Shown one piece after another: positions 25,097-37,248 of a stretch of 64,000 nt of DNA. The stretch's first letter is position 1. Every line of letters starts with the position of its first letter. Origin of the DNA: Dasypus novemcinctus (Eukaryota; Chordata; Mammalia; Cingulata; Dasypodidae); the NCBI RefSeq assembly GCF_030445035.2, contig NC_080677.1, positions 108,001,513 to 108,065,512 on the forward strand, written 5' to 3'. Both the position numbers and the translations under genes were made by a program. The notes below the pieces were generated by a model. That model did no database searches. It worked only from the letters and a program-made list of their open reading frames with translations, and had not been told where the DNA came from.

Positions 25097-25179
25097 CCTG
25101 GGCCCAGAGAATGAGCTTAGGACCTTGTGTGTGGGAGGCCAGTGCTCAACCACTGAGCTACATCGACTTCCCTGAGTTG

Positions 25180-25306
25180 GTTTTTTTGTTTGTTTGTTCA
25201 CTTGTTGTTTATTTTTGTTTGTTTGTTTTTAGGAGGCACTGGGGACTGAACCCAAGACCTCCCATGTGGAAGCTGGCATTCAACCACTTGATCCACATCC
25301 ACTCCC
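25180..25306 (-). repeat. DAS monomer
   Basis: A GTTTGTTTGTTT-rich tail followed by GGGGACTGAACCCAAGACCT and a reversed head ending CCACATCCACTCCCC. Confidence 0.8.
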
Positions 25307-25364
25307 CATATTTTAAATATGATTAATTCAGAACTCAATTCAGTAACTTATTTGTATTGTATAT

Positions 25365-25787
25365 ATTTTTTAAAGATTTATTTATTTTTTTATTTATTTC
25401 TCTCCCCTTCCCTACCCCCACTCCAATTGTCTGCTCTCTGTGTCCATTCGCTGTGTGTTCTTCTGTGTTGGCTTATGTCAGCGGCACCTGAAGTCTGTGT
25501 CTTGTTTTTTGTTGCATCATCTTGCTGTGTCAGCTCTCCGTGTGTGCGGCGCTATTCCTGGGCAGGCTGCACTTTTTTCAAGCTGGGCAGCTCTCCTTAC
25601 GGGGCACACTCCTTGCGTGTGGGGCTCCCCTATGCAGGGGACACCCCTGCGTGGCGCAGCACTCCTTGCGCACATCAGCACTGCACGTGGGCCAGCTCAT
25701 CACATGGGTCAGGAGGCCCTGGGTTTGAACTTTGGACCTCCCATGTTGTAGGCGGACGCCCTATCCATTGGGCCAAATCTGCTTCCC
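25365..25787 (-). repeat. DAS SINE, long form
   Basis: Complete minus-strand element. Target-site copies TTGTATTGTATAT (25352-25364) and TTGTATTGTGTAT (25788-25800) differ at one base. Confidence 0.95.
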
Positions 25788-25800
25788 TTGTATTGTGTAT

Positions 25801-26679
25801 TAATACTTGAAACAAATGAACCATCAGTCAGAGTTAAGGAAACTTTATTTTGGAGAGCTTTTTCATTGTATTTTGCAATAATGAGATTTGACTGTTATTT
25901 GCATAGCTATATTCAAGGCTTTTTGGCAGGGTGACTAATGGTTTGTCTTTGTTGGAATTTGTAACTTGCTTGAATTTCAGAGGAAGCTGCAGAAGAGAGT
26001 TCAGAGAACTAAGGGAAGCATGTTATTGGCATATAACAAGCCAGCGTGTAACTTCTATAAGATGTAAAGCACAGCTAGCTATTTAAATTCTTGTAAATTT
26101 TTAAAACTTGAAAATGCTTTATCCTGCAAATGGCATGCCTATTATTGCTGCCATAATATAAACTACACTTCCTTATGATAAATCATTGAGTGTGGAACGT
26201 AAGAGGCCTGGGAAATATGTATCTCTAGCCCTGAAATAAATGTTCAAGTGGAATGAATAGAAGCAAAGCAAATATGTTTTCTATTTTTGCCTCTGTGGAA
26301 GCCTCCATCTCATAACTGTAACACAGGCTGACGATTTATCATGTGCTGGGAGAGATTCTAGGGAATCAGGAAAGCCTTCAGTAATTGCTCCATTCTGATT
26401 GTCCTTGCTGTGCCCTTCCTGCTCCTTCCCATAACTTGAGAGCTGGTGATTCCATTCAAATAGGAAACTTCTATGCCCTAGGGAAAGGTCAATAAAGGGA
26501 ATTGTGTTACTGTTTTAGAAAACATAACACATATAACAGGTAAGAAAGTGAAATAGTAAGAAGGAAATAAAAGAAATCCACCACTGATACCAGTTTCTAG
26601 ACTACCATTCCAAAAATAGTCTGCATATTCAAGCATATGTATATGGGCATTTGTGTGTGTAGGGGGCGTTGTTTGTCTT
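25801..26679 (+). other. STRIP2 intron, unique sequence
   Basis: No repeat, exon or RNA gene is recognisable. The composition is ordinary A/T-rich intron. Confidence 0.5.
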
Positions 26680-26959
26680 TAAAGGTTTGTTATTTATTTA
26701 TTCCCTCCCCCGCCCCCCCCCCGCCCCTTGTGGCTTGCTTGCTGTCGCTCTCTGTGTCCATTTGCTGCGTGTTCTTCTCTATCTGTTTGTCTCCCTTTTT
26801 GTTGGGTCATCTTGATGCGCCAGCTCTCTGTGAATGGGTGGGCCATCAGCTCTCCTTGCACGCGGGCCAGCTTGCCTTCACAAGGAGGCCCTGGAAGGCG
26901 AACCCAGGGCCTCCCATATGGTAGATTGGAGCCCAGTGGACTGAGCCACAGCCACTTCC
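26680..26959 (-). repeat. DAS SINE, diverged shortened form
   Basis: A tail with TTATTTATTTATTCCC and a C run, a short body, then a reversed head GTGGACTGAGCCACAGCCAC. The GC-rich body is reduced. It lies about 160 bases upstream of the last STRIP2 exon. Confidence 0.75.
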
Positions 26960-27121
26960 CTGTGAGTTTGTTTTATTAACCTGAATGGTAGCATTCAGGT
27001 CTTTATTTAAAAGGGAATTCTGAGCAGTTTTGTTGTTGGAGTACCATAGACTATGCTCTATGGTAAGAGGAACTGTGGCCTGAGTTGTGTATATCCTTTT
27101 CTTCCTTTCTTCCCAACACAG

Positions 27122-27372
27122 ACATTGATGCTAGGCCGTGGGACTTCCAAGCAGAAGAATGTACCTTGAGGGCCAACATTGAGGCTTTTAACAGCCGACG
27201 GTATGACAGACCCCAGGATTCTGAATTTTCACCTGTGGATAACTGCTTGCAGAGTGTGCTGGGGCAAAGGTTGGATCTTCCTGAGGATTTCCACTACTCA
27301 TATGAGCTCTGGCTGGAGAGAGAAGTATTTTCACAGCCCATCTGTTGGGAGGAGCTGCTCCAGAATCACTGA
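27122..27372 (+). CDS. STRIP2: STRIP2 terminal coding exon
   Basis: Acceptor TTCTTCCCAACACAG precedes 27122; the first two bases complete the aspartate codon begun at 11338. The exon encodes 82 further residues and stops at TGA 27370-27372. Segments: IDARPWDFQAEECTLRANIE, SRRYDRPQDSEFSPVDNCLQ, SVLGQRLDLPEDFHYSYELW, then the end LEREVFSQPICWEELLQNH. This is the STRIP C-terminus; DIDARPWDF rather than the DLDARPWDF I remember for STRIP1 fits STRIP2. With the three upstream exons about 208 C-terminal residues lie in the window, roughly a quarter of the usual protein of just over 800. No frameshift or premature stop is seen. Confidence 0.96.
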
Positions 27373-27414
27373 CTATGCTCTTGTCAAAGCGTCTGCTACA
27401 TGGGGGTTGGCTCC

Positions 27415-27420
27415 AATAAA
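27415..27420 (+). terminator. STRIP2: Proximal polyadenylation signal candidate
   Basis: A canonical AATAAA lies 43 bases after the STRIP2 stop codon. If used, the 3' UTR would be under 80 bases. Downstream sequence is only mildly T/G-rich, so use is uncertain. Confidence 0.35.
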
Positions 27421-29564
27421 TGGTGCTCTGCTTAACCTGCCCCTTCATCCTTTGATTCCAGCTCCAAGAATGCTTGCCAAGGAGAGATCTGGCCCAGCCC
27501 AAGGACATTCAGTATAGTTCAGGGCAGTCTGGGGGCTGTTGGACCTGGAGGTGGGACAGGCCTGGGATCCCAAGTTACAAAAACTTGATCAGCCTTCCCT
27601 GGGGTCGATTGGGTTCCCACTGGCCTTGGAAATTTGGTAGATCCATTCTAGCCAAGGTTTTGGGTGGTACCACTTTATTAGTCTTGCCTAGAACCAGGGT
27701 AGCCTTTGTTGGGCCCAGGAGTGAGAGAAAGTTTATTATGGCATTTGATCCATGGCATTCATCACAAGTAATGAGAAATGAATTTTATAAAAAATTGCTC
27801 ACTCTGGATTCCTAGGACTTACCAGAGGTTTGGCAAAACGACCTTTGAAATTGTGTGTAAATTTTAACAAAGATGACCTGAACACACACTCACCTCTTTC
27901 TAAAATCATCAGCTCTGAGATGATTTTAGAGCACCTGCACCTTCTTTGTGAAGGATGATGATTTACTGTTCCCTAAATACTGCATGTTATAGAAAGTATA
28001 TTATGTAGAGTATTTTTTCTTTATTCCCTAAGAAATCTGTGTTCAATGTGAAAATTTTTCCTGTGTATTCTCTATAGGGCATAGAGTCCTCTGCCATTTT
28101 CTAAGAGCCACAACCAATATGAAATAGGCCTTCTTAAAGGATGTTTCATGTTTCTGAAAATGGCTGAGTACACTGCAGAAAATCATCTTTTTCATCAAAT
28201 TAACTTTTCAAATGATAAATTAGCTACTGGAGACTTTATTTATCAAGATAGTGTGTCCATTTGTGCTCATAATCGATTTATTTTTAATTGAATAGAACAG
28301 CAAGAACACTACAGCTTACCATTTTTCTTCTTAAAGTTGATTAATGATTTTTTTTTCTTTTTTCCTGCTAGTGGTTTCAAAGCGTCATGTGGAGATTTAC
28401 CAATACCATTTGTTAAAAAAGTGTTTCATATTTCTTTGGAAATATAAGGATTGTTGTACCAACCTCTTTATACTTCTCTCTTTTACAGCAGAACCACATA
28501 CTTCCCAACAGAAATAAGATTTTTTGAAAAGTTTCTGATTCAGTCAGATCATTTTATTTCTCTTCTGCCTCTAAAATTATGTTACCTATATTTTCAAGCT
28601 TTTTTTTTTTTACTATAAATACCTCCCTCCAACTTAGACACTACTGAAACTTTTTTATGATAGCACCTGGCCACTTTAAATGAGCCAGGAGGTCTAGCAA
28701 AATTAGCTCACTCACTCTGTCTTTTGTCAGCCACAGTCTCACTTGGTACTCATGATGGAGTTACTCACAATGCCTGAAGGAAGTATACCAATACTCTAGT
28801 AAGTCACCCTTAGATTTTACCTCTTTGTACTTTAGGATAGCAGGATTTCTGTTTTTTTGAAAAGGTCATGAATAATGCAAGAATGTAAATGGATGAAACT
28901 TCTTAAAATAATTTGTAAATTTTATGTGAGTAGGACAACAGTCCACATTGTGATTAAAATAATTTATTGAGCATGTCACTATGGATTATATGAATTGTAT
29001 TAATCTAGGGTCAAGTTAGTGTGATTTTAATGTGATTTGAATGATAAGACAACTTTCAGGGAAGTAATCATCAATCTATTTTAAAGCTATATAGTATTTA
29101 ATTTCTATCAAGAACAAATAAGTAGCTTTTAAAGATATGCACATGAATGCTTTCTAAAGCACGCAAGTATACTAAGCTTTACTATTTCATACTATATTAT
29201 TTACACCTCTTTTCTACAGGAAGTTTAATTTTCAATACAAATGGAGAAACTGAGGCACCAAGGATAGGTGATTAGTTTCAGATCACATCCTTTTTCCACT
29301 GACTTGCTGGGCCTAGCGTTCAGCAGTATGCTAGTATATTGACAGCGCCATATACCAAAGTAACCAGGTTGGATCCCCAATTTGAGAAATCATGTCCGTG
29401 GTTAGAAATAAATTCAGATTAATCAATCTCCAATGGTGATTATTGTTACTAAACAGAAGAATGCTATTTGAGTAATTTATAAACTCAAGAATTTTAATTT
29501 TGTAAATATTTCAGTAAAGTTAATGTTGATTGCTGGTAATACTGTTCATCTACTGAAGCACTTT

Positions 29565-29570
29565 AATAAA
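29565..29570 (+). terminator. STRIP2: Distal polyadenylation signal of STRIP2
   Basis: AATAAA lies in CACTTTAATAAAAAG. It is followed within 40 bases by a GT-rich stretch, and repeats resume soon after. I take it as the main 3' end. Confidence 0.5.
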
Positions 29571-29641
29571 AAGAAAAATGAACTGGAGTTAGTAATTTGG
29601 TCTTTAAATTCTTCAACACGAGAATCTTCAAGGCATGTAAG

Positions 29642-29737
29642 ATATAGGAGGGAAATATATAATTAAAGACGGTAAATATCCAAAAAAATATATAGGAAGG
29701 AAATATATAATTAAAAAGGGTGAATATACAAAAAGAG
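29642..29737 (+). repeat. Tandem duplication, two 48-base units
   Basis: Unit 1 (29642-29689) and unit 2 (29690-29737) both read ATATAGGARGGAAATATATA, then ATTAAA and an A-rich end. They differ at a handful of positions, so the duplication is not recent. Confidence 0.75.
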
Positions 29738-29754
29738 GGTATTACCCCTAGGAA

Positions 29755-30160
29755 ATACTCTGGGGTTAGACTAATACAAACAACTTCAAAATTCAGTGAC
29801 TTATGACAAACCTATTTCTTACTCATTGGTCTCCTCCACTCAGCTTGGCTTGCTAGCTTGGCTCTACTGCACAAGTCTTCTCATTCTGGCACTAGCTGAT
29901 AGAATAAATCCTATCTGGGACATACTGTTTTCACAGTGAAGAGCAGGAGCAAAAGACCAAACTATGCAAGGTCATTAAAACTTCTGCTTAGATATGGTCT
30001 AAGTCAAAATTATCCTTATTCCTTTAATCAAAAGCAACTCACATAGACAAGCCTAACTTTGGGCTAGAGAAGTATACTCTACCTACAGAATGGCAAGTGC
30101 TGGGGATGTGTAATCTTACAGTAGAGAAAGTGAATTGGGAACAATAATACAATCTATTAT
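29755..30160. repeat. LTR- or MER-like old repeat (uncertain)
   Basis: It shares wording with 40950-41260: a 'sgtgacttatgacaa' opening, AAAGCAACTCACATAGACAA here and AGAGCAACTCACATGGACAA there, and ACTCTACCTACAG in both. The two are copies of one old interspersed family. I cannot name it. Confidence 0.5.
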
Positions 30161-31723
30161 AGCCCTACTCTCCTGTCATGAATATCTGCTTCTATCCTAT
30201 CTGCAAAATATATGTGTCCCTTCCTCAAGGAAGACACTCCAAAAGTCATATCCAGTCATGACATGAGATGTGAAGTCCAGGATCTCATGATCTACATCAG
30301 GTCTAGATGCAGCATTTCTTGATCCCAAGATTTGTATGCTTAAAAATTACAACATTATCTGCACCCAAGCCCCACTCCACCCCCCATGCACACACATACA
30401 CACCCACATCCAAAATGCAATGGTGCAACAGGGAGAAAATAGCCTCAATAAACATTTCTACTCTGAAAAGGAAGAAACAGAAGGCATACAGTGATCACTG
30501 GCCCAGAGCAATTCTGCAATCTCACTGGGCAAATGTTGTAATAGGTCCTCTTACTCTAGGTATAGGAATGTTTCTTAAGTTTGCTTCCTATAAATACCTT
30601 GTCCCCACTCTCCAACCCTACTTCATTGTTCTCTGGGGTAGAGGAGGGCTTTTTTCCATATCCTCCTTGGCAAAATCTGAAGAGGGCATTGAAGAATGTT
30701 GGCTGACTGAGTAGTTTTCTTAGTCTGCTTCTTACTTAAGGAATGTTGGGGGCCCAAGAGGCATTCTATACTTTGAGCAGTCATACTTTTTAAAATTATT
30801 ATTTTTTAATTAGAGAAGTTGTAGATTTACAGAAAAGTTATGTAAAAATACAATTTTCCCTATATACCCCCCATTGTTGACATTTGCATAAGTGTGGTAG
30901 CTTTGTTATCATAGATGAAAAAACATTAAAATATTTACACTATAATCCATAGTTTATATTTGGTGTACTTTTTCTCATATACCACCCTATTATTAACATC
31001 TTGTATTAGTGTCATACATTTGTTATAATTCATGAAAAATATTCTTGTACTGTTAACTCCAGTCCATAGTCCACAATAGGGTTCACTGTGTTATACAGTC
31101 CCATGTTTTATCTTGTTTCATTCTAGTAACTTACATAACCCAAAACTTCCCCTTTCAGTGCTATTAATCACACAATAATATGCTACCATCACCACCATCC
31201 ATTTCCAAACCTTTACAATCAACTTAAATAGAAATTCTGTACAAATTTAAGCATCAGCTCCCCATTCTCTATCTCAATCTCTCCCCTGGTAACCTATATT
31301 CTAGATTCTGACTCTATGAACTTATACTTAGTTCATATGAGTGAGATCATACCGTATTTGTCCTTTTGTGCCTGGCTTATTTCACTCAGCATAATGTCCT
31401 CAAGGTTCATCCATGTTGTTGCATGCATCAGGGCTTTATTCCTTTTTACAGTTGAATAATATTCTTTCATGTATATACCACATTCTGTTTATCCATTCTT
31501 CAGTTAATGGACACTTCCATCTTTTGGCAATTGTGAATAATGCCACTATGAACATTAGTGTTCAAATATCTGTTCAATTCTTCTGGCTATATACCTAGTA
31601 GCAGGATTTCTAGGTCATATGGTAATTCTGTATTTAGCTTCCTAAGGAACTACCAAACTTTTCCACAGTGGTTGCACCATTTTACATCCCCCAAAACAAT
31701 GAATGAATGTTTCTATTTCTCCA

Positions 31724-32209
31724 TATGACAGTTTGAAGCTTTTTGTGGATCCCAGGGAAGATCATGTCCTTAGAGCTAATACATTCCTGTGCATGTAAAC
31801 CTATTGTAGGTGGGAACTCTTGATTAAATTGCTTCTGTTAAGGGCCTTTGATTGGATTGTGTGGCCCACTGTGGGTCCTAATCCTCTAACTGGCTTCCTT
31901 TATAAATAGAGGACAAAAAGCAGCAGACACAGAGAAAAAAGTAGAAGAGACAAAGGAAGGACTCCAGGAGTTGATGAGGCAGGAGAGAGAAAAGCCACAG
32001 GCCCAGAGAAGAGGGGAGAGGCAAATGGACTAGCACTGTGCCCTGACATGAGTTTGATCTCCCGCAGCTGCAGCTTGGTGAGACAGCATCTCTTGATCTG
32101 GGTACTTTTACAGCCTGAGAACTGTAAGCTTTTAACCTAACAAATTCCCATTATAAAAGCCAGCACATTTCTGGTACATTGCACCAAGCAGCCTATAGCA
32201 ATTAAAACA
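31724..32209 (+). repeat. ERVL-type solo LTR (family B)
   Basis: It starts TATGACAGTTTGAAGC and ends AATTAAAACA. A TATA-like CTTTATAAATAGAG lies near 31900. It interrupts the L1 between TTTCTCCA and CATCCTCTCC. Five-base target-site copies, CTCCA (31719-31723) and CTCTA (32210-32214), differ at one base. It is the same family as 45356-46281. Confidence 0.8.
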
Positions 32210-32880
32210 CTCTACATCCTCTCCAACACTTGTAATTTTCTGTTTTTTTAATAGTAGCAATTATAGTGGTTGTGAAATGGTATCTCATTGTGGTTTTGAT
32301 TTGCATTTCCCTAATAACTAGTGATATTGAGTATTTGTTCATCTGCTTTTTAGCCATGTATTTCCTTTTCGGAGAAATGTCTGTTCAAGTCTTTTGCCCA
32401 TTTTTAAATTGGATTATTTGTCTTTTTATTGTTGAATTGTTAGATTTCTTTATATATTCTGGATATGAAACCCTTATCAGATACTTGATGTCCAAATATT
32501 TTCTCCCATTGAGTAGGTTGTCTTTTCACTTTCATGACAAAGTCTCTTGATGCATAAAAGTTTTTTAATTTTGAGGAGATCCCGTTTATCTTTTTTTTTT
32601 TTCCCATTGCTTGTGCTCTGGATGTAAAGTTCAAGGAACCATTACCCAACGCAAGATCCCAATGATGCTTTCCTACATTTTCTTCTAGGAGTTCTATAGT
32701 CCTGGTTCTTAATTTTAGGTCTTTGATCCATTTTGAATTAATTTTTGTATTTGGTGTGAGATAGAGGTCCTTTTTCATTCTTTTGCATATGGATATACAG
32801 TTTTCCAATCATCATTTGTTGCAGAGACTATTCTTTCCCAATTAAGTGGACTTGGCAGCCTTGTCAAAAATCAGTTGACA

Positions 32881-32968
32881 AGGAGTGAATGTAGCTTAAG
32901 TGGTTGAGCACCTCCTTCCCATGTAGGAGGTCCTGGCTTCAATCTCCAGGATCTCCTTTTAAAAAAAA
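32881..32968 (+). repeat. DAS monomer
   Basis: Sense head GTAGCTTAAGTGGTTGAGCA, a weak B box and an oligo-A tail. Target-site copies of AAAATCARTTG flank it, just before 32881 and after the A-tail. Confidence 0.8.
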
Positions 32969-33164
32969 TCAATTGGCCATAAATATGAGTGTCTATTTCT
33001 GAAATCTCAAGTCAATCCCATTGCTTGTACCAATACCATGCTGTTTTGACCTCTGTAGCTTTGTGATATGCTTTAAAGTCAAGAAGTGTGAGTCCTCCAA
33101 CTTTATTCTTCTTTTTCAGATGTTTTTGGATATTTGGGGCTCCTTAACCCCTTCTAAATAAATT

Positions 33165-33910
33165 CCTTGAACAGTTTTATTCACACACAATACAATCCAT
33201 CCAAAGTGTATGATCAGTGGTTCTCAGTATAATCACATAGTTGTGTTTTCATGACCACAATCACTTTTAGAACATTTTCATTGCTCCAAAAAGAAAAACC
33301 CCATACTACCCTCTATTATTGACACTTAGCATTGGTGTGGGACCTTTGTTACAAGTGATGGAAAAATATTAAGATATTACTGTTATCTGTAATCCATAGT
33401 TTGCATTAGGTGTATTTTTTCCCAAATGCCACCGTATTATTAACCTCTTATAATAATGACATACATTTGTTCTAGTTCATGGAAGACCATTCTTATATTT
33501 GTACTATTTACCACCTTCATTGTCCACAACAGTGTTCACTATGTTACAGTCCTTTGTTTCATTCCCCAGCTTTCCTTCTAGTGACATACATGACCCTAAA
33601 CTTCTCCTATCAACCATAATCACACACGATTCAGTGCTATTAATTACACTTGCAATACTGTGGTAACATTATTTTCATCCATTTCCAAACATTTAAAGCC
33701 AATCTTATTTAAAATTCTGCATAAATTAAGCATTAGCTCCCCATTTTCTATCCTCATTCCACCTTCTGGTGACATATATTTTAGATGTTAACTCCATCAG
33801 TTTGTTCATTTCATTTAGTTCATATTAGTGAGATCATACAGTATCTGTCCTTTTGTGTCTGGCTTATTTCACTCAGCATAATGTCCTCAAAGTTCATCCA
33901 TGTTGTTTCA
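33165..33910 (-). repeat. Second L1 3' UTR copy, antisense, inserted in the L1
   Basis: The host ORF2 text stops after GGGGCTCCTTAACCC and resumes at AATTTGACAATTGGC near 33920. Between them lies another L1 3' UTR, cut just after TTCATCCATGTTGTTTCA. Target-site copies are TTCTAAATAAATT (33152-33164) and TTCCAAATAAATT (33911-33923), with one mismatch. No poly-T start remains. Confidence 0.75.
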
Positions 33911-34694
33911 TTCCAAATAAATTTGACAATTGGCTTTTCCATTTCTTCAAAGAAGGGTGTTGGAATTTTGATTGGGATTGCAAAGAACCTGTAATCATTG
34001 GGGAAGAATTGATATCTTAATGATATTTAGTCTTTTGATCCATGAACCCACAATGTCTCTCCATTTATTTAGGTCTTTGATTTCTTTTAGCAATGTTTTG
34101 TACTTTTCTATGTACAAGTCCTTTACATCCTTGGTTAAATTTATTCCTAGATATTTGATTCCTTTAGTTGCTATTTTAAATGGAATTTTTTTCTTGATTT
34201 TCTTCTCAGATTGGTCATTACTAGTGTAGAGAAACACTATTGATTTTTATGTGTTCATCTTGGACTCTGCCACTGCTGAATTTGTTTATCAGTTATAGTA
34301 GCTTTGTTGTAGATTTTTTCAGGGCTTTCTATATATGGGGTCATGTCATCTGCAAATAGTGAAAGTTTTACTTCTTCCTTTCCAATTTGGATGCCTTTTA
34401 TTTCTTTTTCTTGCCTAATTTGCTTTGGCTAGAACTTCCAGTACAATGTTGAATAACACCGGAAACAGTGGGCATCCTTGTCTTGTTCCAGATCTTGGAA
34501 AGCTTTGTCTTTCACCATTGAGTATGTTAGCTGTTTCTTTCTCATACATGCCCTTTATCATGTTTAGGAAGTTTCCTTCTATTCCTACTTTCTAAGTGCT
34601 TTTATCAAGAAAGGATGCTGAATTTCATCAAATGCCTTTTCTTGTGTCAATTAAGATGATCATGTGTTTTTTCCCCTTCATTCTGTTAATGTGG

Positions 34695-35302
34695 TGTATT
34701 AGTCAGCCAAAGGGGTGCTGATGCAAAATACCAGAAATCTGCTGGTTTTTATAAAGAGTATTTATTTAGAGTAGAAGCTTACAGTTACCAGGTCATAAAG
34801 CACAAGTTACCTCCCTCACCAAAGTCCGTTGCCACTTATTGGAGCAAGATGACTGCTGACATCTGCAAAGGTTCAGTCTTCCTCTTCCTCTCAAGGCACC
34901 ATGGTCCCAGCTGCTTCCAGTATCAGCTGTAGGCTGGAATAAGTCTTACCTCTCTCCTGGGGCTCATTCCTCTCCAGGTTCAGCTGCTCTGGTCTCTCCA
35001 CAAGGTCAGCTGTAAACTGTCAGGTTCTTTCTCTTCCCAGGGCCTCTGCTGTGTCTATGGAGCTTTCTCTATTCCTCTGTTTTCTTCTGTGTGTTCACTT
35101 ACCGGGGCTCCAACTCTGCCCTGTCATTTTCTTGTGAGTCCCTGCCCACCAACTAACATGGCCAAATCATAATTTAATCAAGTAAAAGTGAAACCTCTGA
35201 ATTTAGTACAATCAAGGTGGAACACCCCTGAAAGAACAGACCAGTTTACAACATAATCCAATATCGATTTTTGGAAAATATAAACAATATCCAACTGTAA
35301 CA
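34695..35302 (+). repeat. ERVL/MaLR-type solo LTR (family A), precise ends
   Basis: A 608-base LTR starting TGTATTAGTCAGCCAAAG and ending CCAACTGTAACA. A perfect 5-base target-site duplication TGTGG (34690-34694 and 35303-35307) marks a clean retroviral-type integration into the L1 RT region. No internal genes remain, so it is a recombined solo LTR. Confidence 0.9.
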
Positions 35303-37054
35303 TGTGGTATATTACATCAATAGATTTTATGTTGAACCACCCTTGCATACCTAGAATAAAACCCATTTGATCATGGTGTCTAATTATTCTGATGTGCTGT
35401 TAGATTTTATTTGCAAGTTTTTTTGTTGAGGATTTTTGCATTTATATTCATAAGAGTTTAATTTTCTTGTAGTATCTTTATCTGGCTTTGGTATTAGGTG
35501 ACATTGGCCTCATAAAATGAGTTAGGTTAGTGCTCCCACTTCTTCATATTTTTTTTGGAAGAGTTTGAGCAGGATTAGTGTTACTTCTTGGAATGATTGA
35601 TAGAATTCCCCTGTGGAGTCATCTGTTCCTGGGCTCTTCTCTTTGTTGGGAGGTGCTTGATGACTGACTCAATCTCTTTGCTTGTAATTGGTCTGTTGAG
35701 GTCTTCTATTTCTTGTAGAGTCAGTGTAGGTTGTTCATATATTTCTAGGAATTTGTCCATTTCATCTAGGTTGTCTAATTTGTTGGCATGCAGGTGTTCA
35801 TAGTATCCTCTTATTATTTCTCTGGGGTCAGTTGTAACAGCTGTCCTCGAATTTCTGATTTAAGTTATTTATATCCTCTTTTTTTCTTTGTCAGTCTAGC
35901 TAAGGGTTTGTCCATTTTATTAATCTTTACAACTTTTGGTTTGGTTAATTCTATTGTTTTTTTTATTCTTGATTTTATTTATTTCTGCTCTAATCTTTGT
36001 TATTTCCTTCTTTCTGCTTGGAGTTTATTTTGCTCTTCTTTATCTAGTTCTTCCAGGTGTGCAGTTAGGTCTTTGACTTTAGCTCTTTCATCATTTTTAA
36101 TGTAGTTTTTTAGGGCAATAAATTTCCCTCTCTACACTATCTTTGCTGCCTCCCATAAGTTTTTATATGTTGTGTTCTCATTTTTGTTTGTCTCAAGATA
36201 TTTACTGATTTCCCTTGCAGTTTCTTCTTTGACCAACCGATTGTGTAAGAGTGTTATTTAACGTCCATATATTTGTGGATATTTTCATCTCTCTCTCCAT
36301 TACTGATTTCCAGCTTTATTCTGTTACGGTCACAGAAGATGCTTTGTATGATTTCAGTCTTTCTAAAATTATTGAGACTTCTTTTGTGACCTAACACATG
36401 ATCTATCCTCGAGAATGATCCATGTGCGCTTGAGAAGAATGTTTATCTTGCTATTCTGGGTTGCAGTGTTCAGTATATGTCTGTTGGGTCATTTAGCATA
36501 TTGTTCAAGTTCTCTGTTTTCTTATTGATCTTCTGCCTAGATGTTCTATCTATTGATGAGAGTGGTGTATTGAAGTCTCCAACTATTATTATAAAAATGT
36601 CTGTTTTTCCCTTTAATTTTGCCAGTGTTTTACCATGTATTTTGAGGTACCATGGTTTGATGCATAAATATTTACGATTGTTATTTTTTCTTGGTTGATT
36701 GCCCCTTTTATTAATATATAGTGTCCTTTGTCTTTTATAACAGCTTTTGACTTAATGTATATTAGTATAGCTACCCCAACTCTTTTTTTGGTTACTATTT
36801 GCATAGAATACCTTTTTTCCAACCTTTTACTTTCAACATATTTGTGTCTTTGCATCTAAAGTGAGTTTCTTGTAAACAACACATAGTTCGATCATGCTTT
36901 TTTGTCCGTTCTGGCAATCTGTGTCTTTTGGTTGGGGAGTTTAATCCATTAACATTCATTATTATTATTATTCCTGTAAAGGCAGTACTTACTTCACCCA
37001 TTCTGTCCTTTGGTTTTTGTATGTCATATCTTTCTTTTGTCTCTCTTTTTTATT

Positions 37055-37248
37055 CTTTTTAGTGATTTGTTTATTTCTCCTTCCCCCCCCTCCATTGCTT
37101 TCTGTGTCCATTCGCTGTGTGTTCTTCTGTGTCTGCTTGCATTCTCATTAGGTGGCTCTGGGAACCGATCCTGGGACCTTCTGGTATCAAACCCTGGGCC
37201 TCCTATATGGTAGACAGGAGTCCAATTGCTTGAGCCATCTCTCTTTTC
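37055..37248 (-). repeat. DAS SINE, short dimer-derived form
   Basis: A C-rich tail, TCCATTCGCTGTGTGTTCTT, the reversed mid-unit GGGAACCGATCCTGGGACCT, then a head ending TTGCTTGAGCCATC. It lies between the L1 ORF2 start and ORF1. Confidence 0.75.

Larger units (their letters stand above)
24183..25178 (-). repeat. DAS monomer split by an LTR
   Basis: The left half is a T-run plus AATGGTACTCAG (24184-24206). The right half is CCTGGGCCCAGAGAATGAGC through AACCACTGAGCTACATCGAC to 25174. Together they make one reversed DAS monomer with the LTR at 24207-25096 between them. Confidence 0.65.
27373..29590 (+). other. STRIP2: STRIP2 3' UTR (inferred)
   Basis: The stretch after the stop codon has no DAS, L1 or LTR insertion for over 2 kb, which contrasts with both flanks and suggests transcribed constrained sequence. 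A weak MIR-like string (GGAGAAACTGAGGCACCAAG near 29.24 kb) is the only repeat hint. The end is set by the polyadenylation signal at 29565. An open frame of 113 codons at 27474-27815 has no family resemblance. Confidence 0.6.

Noticed and set aside
27474..27815. 113-codon open frame after the STRIP2 stop
   Set aside because: No recognisable family, no start context, and it lies in the inferred 3' UTR.
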